NCBI GenBank assembly: GCA_028101095.1
Contig: JAOHKG010000009.1
Span: forward strand, 1-34,721
Direction of reading: 5' to 3'
Origin: Fidelibacterota bacterium
GTDB lineage: Bacteria; Fidelibacterota; Marinisomatia; Marinisomatales; UBA1611
Length of the DNA stretch: 34,721 nucleotides
The notes beneath the pieces are model-generated. The model saw nothing but the letters and a program-made list of their open reading frames with translations. It ran no database searches and was not told the DNA's origin. Of this stretch, positions 1 through 9,983 are shown one piece after another. Made by a program: the position numbers and the translations under genes. How positions within the stretch are numbered: the first letter of the stretch is position 1; each line of letters starts with the position of its first letter.

Positions 1-1803
1 ATATTTATAAAACCAGAATGGTTTTATATGTCAATATCTCTTTTGAATGGCCTTTTTTTTGTTCTCTTTAACACTCTATCTATTTGGTTAACAGCTTCAT
101 TAATAAATAATGTTTTAATTGATTTTGAGAAACTGGTAGAGAATCAGAAAAATTTAATAAATAAGATTGATCCATCTATAAATGAAAAGTTAAAAATATT
201 GGTAAATCAAGTTGTTCTAAGAGATACCAATATTGAAACATTAAAAGTTTTATGCCTTACTATTATAGTTGTATTCATTTGTAAAAATATATTTTCATAT
301 TTTAAAAACTTATCAATGTCCTATGTTCAGTTAAGAATTGTTACTAAACTTAGAAATCGTCTCTACGCCCACCTGCATACTCTTTCACTATCTTTTTTTC
401 ATAGGCGGAAATTTGGAGATCTTTCATCTGTACTTATGAATGATGTGAGTACAGTCAGGAACGCAATTGGTACAACTTTTCAAAAAATTATAGTGGAACC
501 TATAAATATTATTTCCTTTACGATATTCTTATTTATAATCAGTTGGGAGTTAATGTTAATAGCAATAATAATAATACCATTAAATCAAATATTAATCCAA
601 GGCATTGGTGGAAGTATTAGAAGAAAAGCAAGGCGCAATACATTACAAATCGGGGGAATTCTAAGTATTATTACTGAAACTTTATCTTCTGTAAGAATTG
701 TTAAAGCTTTTGCTATGGAGAAAGATGAAGTTAAGAAGTTTGATAAAGAATCTTGGAAATATTTTAACCTACTATTCAGATCTGCAAAACTAAGGCATTT
801 ATCTTCCCCTATAATTGAATCTATAGGAGTTTCAATGGCTGTTTTACTTCTATGGGTTGGAGGCTCTAAGGTCATTATTGGTGCAAGCTTATCTTCTGAA
901 GATTTTTTAAGATTTATGTTTCTTTTGTTTTCTATGTTAGGTCCAATTCGTTCTTTAAGTAATGTGCATATAACTCTTCAAAATGGGTATGCTTCTGCAG
1001 AACGTATTTTTGATATTTTAGATGAAATACCTGAAGTACCTGATATAGGAAAACAAAAGATTCAACAACTTAAATCTTCAATCAATTTTAAAAATGTTAA
1101 TTTTTTTTATGATGAAAAACATTCATTTAAATTGAAGAATGTATCATTCGAAATACCAAAAGGTAGTACCTACGCAGTTGTGGGAGAAAGTGGTTCCGGG
1201 AAGTCAACTATTGCCGATCTGATTCCTCGATTTTATGATGTTTCTTCAGGTGAAATTTTTTTAGATAATTTAAATATAAAAGAATATAATTTAGAAAGCC
1301 TCAGGAGGATGATGGGTGTCGTCACTCAAGAAACAATTTTATTAGATTCAACAATAAGAGAGAATATTTCATATGGAGACAAATCAATAAATGATGCTGT
1401 AGTTTTACAATCTGCAATTGGAGCAAACGCGGATGGTTTTATCAATAAACTTGATAAAGGCTATGATACAATCATTGGTGAAAGAGGTGTTAAACTTTCT
1501 GGCGGTCAAAGGCAAAGAATTGCCATTGCAAGGGCAATATATAAAAACCCATCATTCCTCATTCTAGATGAAGCAACATCGGCACTAGACACTAAATCAG
1601 AAAAACTAGTTCAAAATGCTCTAGATAACTTAATGGAGAATAGGACTGTTTTAGTTATAGCACATAGATTATCTACTATAATAAATGCAAACAAAATAAT
1701 TGTTCTAGATAATGGAGAAATAAAAGAAATTGGTAGCCATGAGGAACTCTATAAAGAGAGTGAGATTTATAAAAGTTTATATGATGCTCAATTTGATAAT
1801 TAG
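1..1803 (+). CDS. ABC transporter, fused permease/ATPase (MsbA-like exporter), 5' partial
   Basis: Walker A GESGSGKST, signature LSGGQRQR, Walker B FLILDEATSALD, H-loop IAHRLST. The frame stays open upstream of the ATG at 28 to base 1 (IFIKPEWFYM...), so the gene probably starts outside the window. Confidence 0.93.
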   Translation: MFIKPEWFYMSISLLNGLFFVLFNTLSIWLTASLINNVLIDFEKLVENQKNLINKIDPSINEKLKILVNQVVLRDTNIETLKVLCLTIIVVFICKNIFSYFKNLSMSYVQLRIVTKLRNRLYAHLHTLSLSFFHRRKFGDLSSVLMNDVSTVRNAIGTTFQKIIVEPINIISFTIFLFIISWELMLIAIIIIPLNQILIQGIGGSIRRKARRNTLQIGGILSIITETLSSVRIVKAFAMEKDEVKKFDKESWKYFNLLFRSAKLRHLSSPIIESIGVSMAVLLLWVGGSKVIIGASLSSEDFLRFMFLLFSMLGPIRSLSNVHITLQNGYASAERIFDILDEIPEVPDIGKQKIQQLKSSINFKNVNFFYDEKHSFKLKNVSFEIPKGSTYAVVGESGSGKSTIADLIPRFYDVSSGEIFLDNLNIKEYNLESLRRMMGVVTQETILLDSTIRENISYGDKSINDAVVLQSAIGANADGFINKLDKGYDTIIGERGVKLSGGQRQRIAIARAIYKNPSFLILDEATSALDTKSEKLVQNALDNLMENRTVLVIAHRLSTIINANKIIVLDNGEIKEIGSHEELYKESEIYKSLYDAQFDN

Positions 1804-1837
1804 AATTTTATTAATGTTATCTTTTATAAGTTGAATT

Positions 1838-2959
1838 ATGAAAAAAACTTTTTCGATACTTTTTGATAGTTATCATTTATATCATTTACCTCAATTTGAA
1901 CCACTTATAAATTTATTGTCAAAAGATGATCGATTTGAAATATTCCATTCAACATCAAGAACTCTAGGTATAGAAGAATTCAAACTCTGTTCCCAAGTTT
2001 TAAAAAAACTACCTGGAACGTATATTCAAGCAGAGACTGAAGACGAGAGAGCCTCCCTCATTAAAAGTTTAAAGCTAAATATCTTTATCTGCGGTTGGTC
2101 GCGGTATGATTTGAATAAATTTGTGAATAAAACAACCATAGTTGGTATGATCTATCATGGAATTGGAATAAAGCCTTCGTACTGGCTAGACAATCATGAA
2201 AGACTGGACTTTCGTTTAGTAGAGGGTGAGTATAGGATTGATCAGTTAAAAAAAAATAATGTTAATACAGATTTGCATTTAACCGGATTTATAAAAATGG
2301 ACCCTTTATTTAAAGAAAATCAAATAAATATAGAAAAAATAACTGAAAAGTTTGAATTAAATCCAAAGAAAAAAACCATTCTATTCGCGCCTACTTTTTA
2401 TCCAAGTTCAATAGAGTCTCTTGGTATGAAGATTGGCGAATATAGTGATGGATATAATCTGCTCATTAAACCGCATTTATTTACTTTTTATCTTGATAAG
2501 TTTGCAGATGTTAATTTGCGGCCTCAAATGAAAATATTACGCAAATTATCAAAAAATTTTCAACATGTGCATTTAATCTCTCCAGAATTTTATAATATAA
2601 TTCCATTCTATAAAATTGCTGATGTATTACTAACTGATGCGAGCAGTACAATTTACGAAATGCTTTCATTGGGAAAGCCTGTAATGGTTAATCGTTTTTT
2701 CAAACTAAAACTCTCACATCAGTTATTTAGAAAAAGGCTTTACAAGAAACGTTTAGATGCCAACATGGAAAATGATATTGGTAAATTTTGCTATCAAGTA
2801 ACAACACCATATGATTTACCAGAAGTGTTAGATAAAGTTTTTAAAAAACATGTTAAAAATTCTTTTCTCGAGGATGGCTTTTGTGAAAAAATGATTTATA
2901 AGACTGATGGGGAAGCGAGTCTTCGTGCTAAAAATATAATTTTATCAAAATTAAGCTAG
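1838..2959 (+). CDS. CDP-glycerol glycerophosphotransferase-like protein
   Basis: KKKTILFAPTFYPSS, LLIKPHLF and IIPFYKIADVLLTDASSTIYEMLSLGKPV resemble the TagB/TagF-type C-terminal fold. Confidence 0.75.
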   Translation: MKKTFSILFDSYHLYHLPQFEPLINLLSKDDRFEIFHSTSRTLGIEEFKLCSQVLKKLPGTYIQAETEDERASLIKSLKLNIFICGWSRYDLNKFVNKTTIVGMIYHGIGIKPSYWLDNHERLDFRLVEGEYRIDQLKKNNVNTDLHLTGFIKMDPLFKENQINIEKITEKFELNPKKKTILFAPTFYPSSIESLGMKIGEYSDGYNLLIKPHLFTFYLDKFADVNLRPQMKILRKLSKNFQHVHLISPEFYNIIPFYKIADVLLTDASSTIYEMLSLGKPVMVNRFFKLKLSHQLFRKRLYKKRLDANMENDIGKFCYQVTTPYDLPEVLDKVFKKHVKNSFLEDGFCEKMIYKTDGEASLRAKNIILSKLS

Positions 2960-2965
2960 CTTATT

Positions 2966-4051
2966 TTGAAAAAAATATTATTTGAAACTCATCATCTTTA
3001 CTATTGGCCAAACTATTTGCCAGTTATTGAAGAACTCAAAAAGAGAAATGGTTATTTAATTGAGGCCTCTATGCCTGTGAGGTCATCGAAAATTGAGTTT
3101 AATGCTCTTAAAAAAATGTGTAATACATTAAATATAAAATTCATTGAAAGCGGTAGTGAAATAAATAGAATAAGAAAAATAAAAAGTGAAGGATATGATG
3201 TTATCATAGTTGGTAATGTAGGACAGTTGAATAAATTAGTTAATAATAATACAATTGCTGTAATGGTTTATCATGGTATAGGGTTGAAGCAATCATATTA
3301 TAATGACATAGATGATAGAATTAATTTAAGAGCTGTTGAATCTTCTGGTCGGTACAAAGAGTTGCGAAGATTAGGGCATAATAACCTTGTTCTTACTGGA
3401 TTTACAAAGTTAGATAGGCTGAAAACAATTAACAAATCTGAAATTAAGGTAGTTAGAGAAAAATTAGATTTAAGTACAAATCAAAAAACAGTACTATTCG
3501 CACCAAGTTTTTATCCGACTTCTCTGGAGTTATTATATAATGAAATAAAAGTTTTAAGTAAGGAATGTAACGTGATTATAAAGCTTCATGCTTTTAGTTG
3601 GGAACAAAGTCGTTATAAATATCAGAGTAAAATGTATAAAAAGCTATCAAATGAGAATAAATCAATTACCCTTTTAGATAATAATATTTACGATATTATT
3701 CCTTATTATAAATTAGCAGATCTTTTAATTAGTGATATTTCATCAACTTTATTTGAATTTCTTCCAATGGATAGGCCAATAATTCAGGCGAGCTGTTTTA
3801 AGCTACGTTTCAAGCACAGAATTTTCAACAAACGTTTTATTCGAAAATTAGACTTGACTAGGTTAACTAATATTGACTTTTCATATAAAATAGATAATCC
3901 AAGTGATTTGTTAAGTAGAGTGTTTTACGCACTCGAAAACCCAAAAGAGATGGCAGATAAAAGAAAAATAGCTCTAGTCGACTACCTTTATAGCTTTGAT
4001 GGGAAAGCTTCGTCTCGGCTTATCGATTCAATTGAGGATTACAAAAATTAA
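2966..4051 (+). CDS. CDP-glycerol glycerophosphotransferase-like protein, tandem paralog (TTG start)
   Basis: Same motifs as the upstream gene: KTVLFAPSFYPTS, VIIKLHAFSW, IIPYYKLADLLISDISSTLFEFLPMDRPI. Starts TTG 7 bp after the previous stop codon ends. Confidence 0.75.
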   Translation: MKKILFETHHLYYWPNYLPVIEELKKRNGYLIEASMPVRSSKIEFNALKKMCNTLNIKFIESGSEINRIRKIKSEGYDVIIVGNVGQLNKLVNNNTIAVMVYHGIGLKQSYYNDIDDRINLRAVESSGRYKELRRLGHNNLVLTGFTKLDRLKTINKSEIKVVREKLDLSTNQKTVLFAPSFYPTSLELLYNEIKVLSKECNVIIKLHAFSWEQSRYKYQSKMYKKLSNENKSITLLDNNIYDIIPYYKLADLLISDISSTLFEFLPMDRPIIQASCFKLRFKHRIFNKRFIRKLDLTRLTNIDFSYKIDNPSDLLSRVFYALENPKEMADKRKIALVDYLYSFDGKASSRLIDSIEDYKN

Positions 4052-5027
4052 AATTGCTATCTATAGTCCTAACTGGATAGGTGATGCTGTAATGTCAATT
4101 CCTTTTGTAAAGGAAATAAAAAAAGAATATCCACAGGCTGAAATATATATAATTTGTAAAGATTGGGTTGTTGGGATTTTTGAAAATCATCAATCAATTA
4201 ATGGTATTATCTCATTTCCGCTAATAAAATTAAAAGGAATTAAGAATATTATCAAAACTGGATTGGTTCTTAAATCCGAAAAGTTTGATTTATCTTATAC
4301 CTTAACAGATTCTTTTAGAAGTGCTTTTATTCTTTGGATTTCAGGAGCAAAAAAAAGAGTCGGTTTTAAAACTCAAAATAGGAGCCTGTTTTTAACAGAT
4401 CCGATTCCTGTTCCAATTCAAATAATGCATCGTTCGAATAAATATCTAACTTTGACTAAACATAAATTTATAGATCAAATTTCCCCTCAATTTTTTTTAT
4501 TGAATCATGAAAAAAATTGGGCAAAACAAAAAATTAAAGACTTTGGATTATCTTCTCCAACAGCGCTATTACCCTTTAGTGTTGGTGAAGGACGTTCTTT
4601 ATCCATAAGTCATATTAAAAAATGGATAAAAAATTCAAAGAAAGATTATTTGATTTTTGGATCAAAGAATGATGCTGGTTCAGGAATATCCCTAGAGACC
4701 TCTTGTACAGAAAACTCAATTAAATCTATTTGTGGAGAATTTACCCTCAGGGAATCAATTGCTTTGATAAACCTTTGTAGTAGTTCAATTGCCACAGACA
4801 GTGGCCTTGGACATATTTCAGCTGCTTTAGGAACGCCAACAATTTCTTTTTTTGGGAAAGGAAATTCTAACGTGACGGCTCCAAAAGGGCTAAAAACTCA
4901 TGTGATTCAACATTGCAATCCATGTTTTGGAGATCGATGCAGCCAAGAGCAGGGTGATTTAATATGTATAGAAGATATTTCATGTGAAAACGTAGAAAAT
5001 GCTTTAAAAAAGTTAATTGAGCAGTAA
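4032..5027 (+). CDS. Glycosyltransferase family 9 (heptosyltransferase-like)
   Basis: IYSPNWIGDAVMSIPFVKEIKKEYP, ATDSGLGHISAALGTPTISFFG, C-terminal CNPCFGDRC. The track starts at 3996, but an in-frame TTG at 4032 gives a better N-terminus (LRITKIKIAIYSP). Confidence 0.85.
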   Translation: MRITKIKIAIYSPNWIGDAVMSIPFVKEIKKEYPQAEIYIICKDWVVGIFENHQSINGIISFPLIKLKGIKNIIKTGLVLKSEKFDLSYTLTDSFRSAFILWISGAKKRVGFKTQNRSLFLTDPIPVPIQIMHRSNKYLTLTKHKFIDQISPQFFLLNHEKNWAKQKIKDFGLSSPTALLPFSVGEGRSLSISHIKKWIKNSKKDYLIFGSKNDAGSGISLETSCTENSIKSICGEFTLRESIALINLCSSSIATDSGLGHISAALGTPTISFFGKGNSNVTAPKGLKTHVIQHCNPCFGDRCSQEQGDLICIEDISCENVENALKKLIEQ

Positions 5028-5035
5028 TTTTAGGT

Positions 5036-5749
5036 ATGAAAGCATTGATTCTAGCAGCAGGTGTATCACGGAGGTTATATCCTCATACTTACGATACTCC
5101 AAAATGTTTATTAGAGGTAGATGGGAAACCTATAATAAATTATCAATTAGAGGCTCTTGAGCATATAAAAGTGAGAGAAGTGATAATGATTGTTGGTTAT
5201 CATAGGGAGATGTTGCAAGAGCATGTTCAGAAAGCTTTTCCAGAACTAAATTTTACTTTCATCATCAATCATCATTATTTTGAAACCAATACTGCCTACT
5301 CTCTTTACTTAGGAAGAGAGAAGCTAATTACTGATTTTTTATTGATGAATGCGGATGTTATTTATCCAATTGAATTATTAGAAAAAGTATATTTATCTGA
5401 TTATGATACGACTCTAGCTGTTGATATTAAATCCTGTGGTGAAGAGGAAGTGAAGGTCATTGATGGTGGGAATAATAAAGTAGCTGCTATTGGAAAAAAC
5501 TTGATTGAAACTCAATGTCTCGGGGAATTTATTGGCGTAGCAAAGCTTTCATTAGATTTTAATAAGCATTTTTTAATCGCACTAGGAAAGTTAATTGATG
5601 CTGGTGGAGAAAATGATTATTTTGAAGCTGCAATCCATTTACTACTAGAAAAGACTGATGTTCGGTTTCTTGATGTATCAGAATATCCTTGTTTAGAAAT
5701 TGATTTTAAAGAAGATTTAGACTCTGCCCGAAATTTATTCAAGACCTAA
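5036..5749 (+). CDS. Sugar/choline-phosphate nucleotidyltransferase (LicC/IPCT-like)
   Basis: MKALILAAGVSRRLYPHTYDTPKCLLEVDGKPIINYQLEAL nucleotidyltransferase N-terminus; NADVIY; C-terminal ECALEIDF-like segment YPCLEIDFKEDLDSA. Confidence 0.8.
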   Translation: MKALILAAGVSRRLYPHTYDTPKCLLEVDGKPIINYQLEALEHIKVREVIMIVGYHREMLQEHVQKAFPELNFTFIINHHYFETNTAYSLYLGREKLITDFLLMNADVIYPIELLEKVYLSDYDTTLAVDIKSCGEEEVKVIDGGNNKVAAIGKNLIETQCLGEFIGVAKLSLDFNKHFLIALGKLIDAGGENDYFEAAIHLLLEKTDVRFLDVSEYPCLEIDFKEDLDSARNLFKT

Positions 5750-5750
5750 A

Positions 5751-6425
5751 ATGCGTGAAAATAACTGGATTCTAATTCTAGACTTTGACAGCACAATAAT
5801 TAAATCTGAGTCATTGGATTTACTATCGGGAATAGTACTTGATAAAGATAAAGACAAAGTGGCTAAATTACAGAAGATAAAGCGACTAACTGAGCAAGGA
5901 ATGAATGGAATTATTCCTTTTCAAGATTCACTGGATCAAAGGTTGCAAAGCATTGCAATTACGAAAGAAGATATCCAATTATTAAATGAAATACTGGTAG
6001 ATCTAATAACACCTTCGTTCATACAAAATCGTAAATGGTTGATGAAAAATTCTGACAGAGTGTATATATTTTCAGGTGGTTTTAAAGAAACTATTTTACC
6101 TGTAGCTGAGATATTTAAAATTAAATCGAATCATGTATTTGCAAACACATTTATTTATTCTGACATAGGAGAGGTCACTGGTATATGTAAAAAAAACCCA
6201 TTTAGCCGTTCTGGAGGGAAAGTTGAAAAAGCAAGAGAGCTTAACTTTAATGGCGAAATCATAATGGTTGGAGATGGAAATACGGATGCTGAAATGAAAA
6301 ATTTAAATCAAAATGTAAATTTTATAGCATTTACTGAAAATATCTATAGAGATTCGGTTGTTAAAAAAGCAGATGTTGTAGCAGAGTCTTTTAATGATGT
6401 GATCAATTTCATTCAACATGCATAA
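5751..6425 (+). CDS. HAD-family phosphatase, phosphoserine phosphatase-like
   Basis: HAD motif I DFDSTIIKSES, motif II FSGGF, motif IV MVGDGNTDAEM. Confidence 0.8.
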   Translation: MRENNWILILDFDSTIIKSESLDLLSGIVLDKDKDKVAKLQKIKRLTEQGMNGIIPFQDSLDQRLQSIAITKEDIQLLNEILVDLITPSFIQNRKWLMKNSDRVYIFSGGFKETILPVAEIFKIKSNHVFANTFIYSDIGEVTGICKKNPFSRSGGKVEKARELNFNGEIIMVGDGNTDAEMKNLNQNVNFIAFTENIYRDSVVKKADVVAESFNDVINFIQHA

Positions 6426-6465
6426 TAAATATATTTTATAATTATAGTTAAAAAAGGCATACAGC

Positions 6466-7737
6466 ATGAGTTTGTTAAAAGAGCAATTAAAAAATAAAAT
6501 ACCTGCAGTCCAAGAAGAAATCAAAAATTTATTGCACGAGAAAGGTGATGAAAAAATAAGTGAAGTAACGGTTTCACAGGCATATTCTGGTATGAGAGGA
6601 ATTAAAGCTTTTGTATGTGATACTTCTTCTGTTTCTGCTGATAAAGGTTTAATTATAAGAGGGAAACCATTACTCGATATAACAAATATTGCACCTGAAG
6701 AAGTCTTTTTTTTACTTCTAACAGGAGATTTACCAACTGTTAATCAAATGGATAATTTGAAAAAAGAATTCTCATCGCATTTAATTGTACCAGACTACGT
6801 TTGGAATGTTCTAAAAGCTTTACCAAAAGACACCCACCCCATGACGATGTTTAATACTGGAATTTTAGCTATGCAAGGTGAAAGTATATTTCAAAAAAAA
6901 TATGATAAAGGAATGCCTAAAGAAGAATATTGGGAAGCAATACTAGATGACGGAATAAGACTCCTAGCTAAATTACCTACTTTAGGGGCTGGAATATATA
7001 GGATGAGGTTCAATAAAGGTCCGAAGATTGCTCCTGATAGTACAAAAGATTGGGCTGGAAATTTTGTGCATATGACAGGACTCCCCGATGAACAGGGAAG
7101 CTTTCATAAATTAATGCAGTTGTATTTTATGCTCCATTGTGATCATGAAGGTGGAAATGTAAGTGCCTTTGCCTCGCATACAGTTGCTTCGGCATTGTCT
7201 GATCCTTATTATGCTGTTTCTGCTGGACTAAATGGTTTGGCTGGCCCCCTCCACGGATTAGCAAATCAGGAATGTTTAAAGTTTGTATTGAATGTTTTTG
7301 ATGAGTTCAAAGGACTTCCAAGTAAAAATGCTTTAACTGAATATTGTTGGAATAGGTTGAACAATGGAAGGGTTATCCCTGGATATGGACACGCAGTTTT
7401 AAGATGCCCTGATCCTAGGTTTTCAGCTTTTATTGATTTTGGACAAAAACATATAAAAAATGATGAGATTTTTGGAATTGTAGATCTTCTTTTTAAAGTT
7501 GTTCCCGGAGTTCTAAAAGAACATGGTAAAGCAAAAAACCCCTGGCCTAACGTTGATGCCGCTTCAGGATCGTTACTTTATTATTACGGGCTTAAAGAAT
7601 TTAATTTTTATACGGTACTTTTTAGTATATCTAGGTCTATGGGGATGATATCTCAAATGGTGTGGGAAAGAGCCCTTGGTATTCCGATTACAAGACCGAA
7701 ATCAGTTACAACAGAATGGATAAAAAATAATATTTAA
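6466..7737 (+). CDS. gltA: Citrate synthase, mitochondrial (eukaryote-like) type
   Basis: HCDHEGGNVSAFASH, NGLAGPLHGLANQE, VIPGYGHAVLRCPDPRF and KAKNPWPNVDAASGSLLYYYG closely match the animal mitochondrial enzyme from memory. Confidence 0.95.
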   Translation: MSLLKEQLKNKIPAVQEEIKNLLHEKGDEKISEVTVSQAYSGMRGIKAFVCDTSSVSADKGLIIRGKPLLDITNIAPEEVFFLLLTGDLPTVNQMDNLKKEFSSHLIVPDYVWNVLKALPKDTHPMTMFNTGILAMQGESIFQKKYDKGMPKEEYWEAILDDGIRLLAKLPTLGAGIYRMRFNKGPKIAPDSTKDWAGNFVHMTGLPDEQGSFHKLMQLYFMLHCDHEGGNVSAFASHTVASALSDPYYAVSAGLNGLAGPLHGLANQECLKFVLNVFDEFKGLPSKNALTEYCWNRLNNGRVIPGYGHAVLRCPDPRFSAFIDFGQKHIKNDEIFGIVDLLFKVVPGVLKEHGKAKNPWPNVDAASGSLLYYYGLKEFNFYTVLFSISRSMGMISQMVWERALGIPITRPKSVTTEWIKNNI

Positions 7738-7738
7738 A

Positions 7739-9982
7739 ATGAAGTATCGCCAATTAATCTTTATATCTTTATTCTTTTTTATAATTAATATTGGTTTTTC
7801 AAATTTAGAATATCAATCTGTTCGACTTTATAATCCAACTAGTGAAAAGATAGAAGCTATATCCGTTTTAGGTATTCCTTTAGATCATTCATCTGGAAAG
7901 AAAGGTTATTACATTGACTTTATAACAAATTCAGAGCAATTAGAAAAATTAAAATTAAGAGAATTCAACATTGAAATACTTATTCAAAACTTAACAGAAT
8001 ATTATAAATCAAGAAATATTGTTGAAGAAAGTAGAGATTTCCCTCTTGGCTCTATGCAAGGGAACTATACATTAAATGAATTAAATAATAGATTTGAGGA
8101 ACTTCAAGGACTCTACCCCAACCTCATTTCAGAAAAAGTAATTTTAGGTCAGTCTCATGAGCAGCGAGATATCTGGGCTTTCAAAGTTTCTGATAACCCA
8201 AATGTTAATGAAGATGAGCCTGAAGTACTTTATACTGGTTTAACTCACGCTCGCGAGCCTCTAGGAATGATGAATCTATTTTACTTTGTACAAAAATTAG
8301 TTGAACAATATGAAGAAGATTCTGAATCTAATTATTTAGTAAACAATCGAGAATTATGGTTTATTCCTGTTGTGAATCCTGATGGATATGTATTCAATGA
8401 ATCAATTGCTCCAAATGGTGGAGGTATGCATAGAAAAAACCGATATAATACGGGTTGCGGAGATGGAAATAGTCGTGGGGTGGATTTAAACAGGAACTAT
8501 GGTTTTGGATGGGGAAGTGATAATATAGGCTCTTCTCCAGATGGCTGTTCCGACACCTATCGTGGTGATAGCGAATTCTCAGAGATTGAAACCCAGATAG
8601 TGCGTGATTTTATTCTGAACAATCAATTCCAAAATATTTTACATTATCATTCCTATTCGAATGTTTATATCCATGCTTATGGTGATGGTTCAATACCAAA
8701 TGAGCCGGATATAAGTACACTGAATGATATTGGAAATGAAATGGCCCGATACAATGGATATGGTGTTGGAACTGGAAGTACTCTAATCGGTTATACTGTT
8801 AATGGGGATGCAGTTGATTGGACTTATGGAGACCAAGGTATCATAGCATATACACCAGAGGTTGGGACTCCAAGTCAAGGGTTCTGGCCATCAGAAAACG
8901 AAATCATTGATTTATGTCAAGATCAACTATATCCAAATAAAATATTTGCGTTCATTTCAGGGGCAGACGTTATAATAAAATCTTATGATATTTCAGACGA
9001 TTTAATCTTGCAAGAAGAAGTCGAAATTCAAGTTTTAATAGAAAATAGAGGTTTAGGGGATCTTGAAGGAACTTTAGAGATCTCTTTTTCACCTCTTAAT
9101 AATTGGGCTAATATTAATTCAGAAGTTGCTACAGTCGAGGAATTAGAAGCGAGAAGTTCAGAAGAATTATCCATACTTATGACAATATCTCAAAGTACTC
9201 CACAAGGAGCAACAACAGGAGTAATTATTAATATGCTATCCGAGAATAGTTACTCAAGGACAGATACTGTATTATTCACAGTAGGCGAAAGTGAAACATT
9301 TTATAATGAGAACTTTGAAGAAGAATTTAATGATTGGGACCTTGATGATAATTGGGGTTTGACAGAAATAACAGAACTTGGAAATTTTTCGTTAACAGAT
9401 AGCCCAGGAACAGACTACGACCCAAATCAAGTCACAGTTGCAGAACTGAACAAGGCTTTTGATTTTTCTTTTGTTTCAAACCCAATTGTAAAGTTCAAAG
9501 CTAAATGGGATATTGAGCTAAATTATGATTTTATAAGGTTTCAAGGGTATGTAACTGATTTAGGTTGGGTAAGTCTTGAAGGTGAATTTACTAAAAATGG
9601 AACAGGTAATCCTGCGCAACCAATTGGAGAACCTGGCTATGATGGTTCTCAAGAATCTTGGGTGGATGAGAAAATATATCTTAACCAATTAGGACAGGTT
9701 AATTTTGAAAAATTTCGTTTTATCCAAACATCAGATCAATATGTAGAAGGTGGAGGTTTTTTAGTTGATGATTTTCTAATAACAGGTTATCCTCAAGGAC
9801 AAATTGGTGATTTTAATTTAGATGCTGAAGTCGATATTTACGATTTATTATTGTTATCTGATTTACTTCTTTTTGGGAATTCACCAAGTGATTCACAGCT
9901 CTTTTACTCAGACTTGGATATGAATGGAACTCTAGATATTATGGATATAATTTTACTTACAAATAAAATTTTAAACTTTTAA
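7739..9982 (+). CDS. Secreted M14 zinc carboxypeptidase with dockerin-like C-terminus
   Basis: Signal peptide; zinc motif THAREP (HxxE); third ligand region ILHYHSYSN; catalytic Glu AYTPEVGT; CARDB-like segment; C-terminal DFNLDAEVDIYD and DLDMNGTLDIMD. Confidence 0.9.
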   Translation: MKYRQLIFISLFFFIINIGFSNLEYQSVRLYNPTSEKIEAISVLGIPLDHSSGKKGYYIDFITNSEQLEKLKLREFNIEILIQNLTEYYKSRNIVEESRDFPLGSMQGNYTLNELNNRFEELQGLYPNLISEKVILGQSHEQRDIWAFKVSDNPNVNEDEPEVLYTGLTHAREPLGMMNLFYFVQKLVEQYEEDSESNYLVNNRELWFIPVVNPDGYVFNESIAPNGGGMHRKNRYNTGCGDGNSRGVDLNRNYGFGWGSDNIGSSPDGCSDTYRGDSEFSEIETQIVRDFILNNQFQNILHYHSYSNVYIHAYGDGSIPNEPDISTLNDIGNEMARYNGYGVGTGSTLIGYTVNGDAVDWTYGDQGIIAYTPEVGTPSQGFWPSENEIIDLCQDQLYPNKIFAFISGADVIIKSYDISDDLILQEEVEIQVLIENRGLGDLEGTLEISFSPLNNWANINSEVATVEELEARSSEELSILMTISQSTPQGATTGVIINMLSENSYSRTDTVLFTVGESETFYNENFEEEFNDWDLDDNWGLTEITELGNFSLTDSPGTDYDPNQVTVAELNKAFDFSFVSNPIVKFKAKWDIELNYDFIRFQGYVTDLGWVSLEGEFTKNGTGNPAQPIGEPGYDGSQESWVDEKIYLNQLGQVNFEKFRFIQTSDQYVEGGGFLVDDFLITGYPQGQIGDFNLDAEVDIYDLLLLSDLLLFGNSPSDSQLFYSDLDMNGTLDIMDIILLTNKILNF
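9806..9979 (+). other. Dockerin type I-like tandem Ca-binding repeats in the M14 protein
   Basis: Two DxNxDxxxDxxD / DxDxNxxxDxxD loops, each followed by a hydrophobic helix (LLLLSDLLLFG, IILLTNKIL). Confidence 0.75.
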
Positions 9983-9983
9983 A

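Noticed and set aside
558-576. AATAATAATA microsatellite
   Set aside because: Short (about four units), inside a coding transmembrane segment encoding Ile codons; expected in AT-rich DNA.
585-875. Minus-strand ORF of 96 aa, and the other minus-strand ORFs in the track (e.g. 6303-6524, 13611-13847, 17353-17631, 18216-18503, 25173-25472, 25821-26063, 31448-31645)
   Set aside because: They lie wholly or largely antisense to confident + strand genes, have no recognisable domain and look like shadow ORFs.
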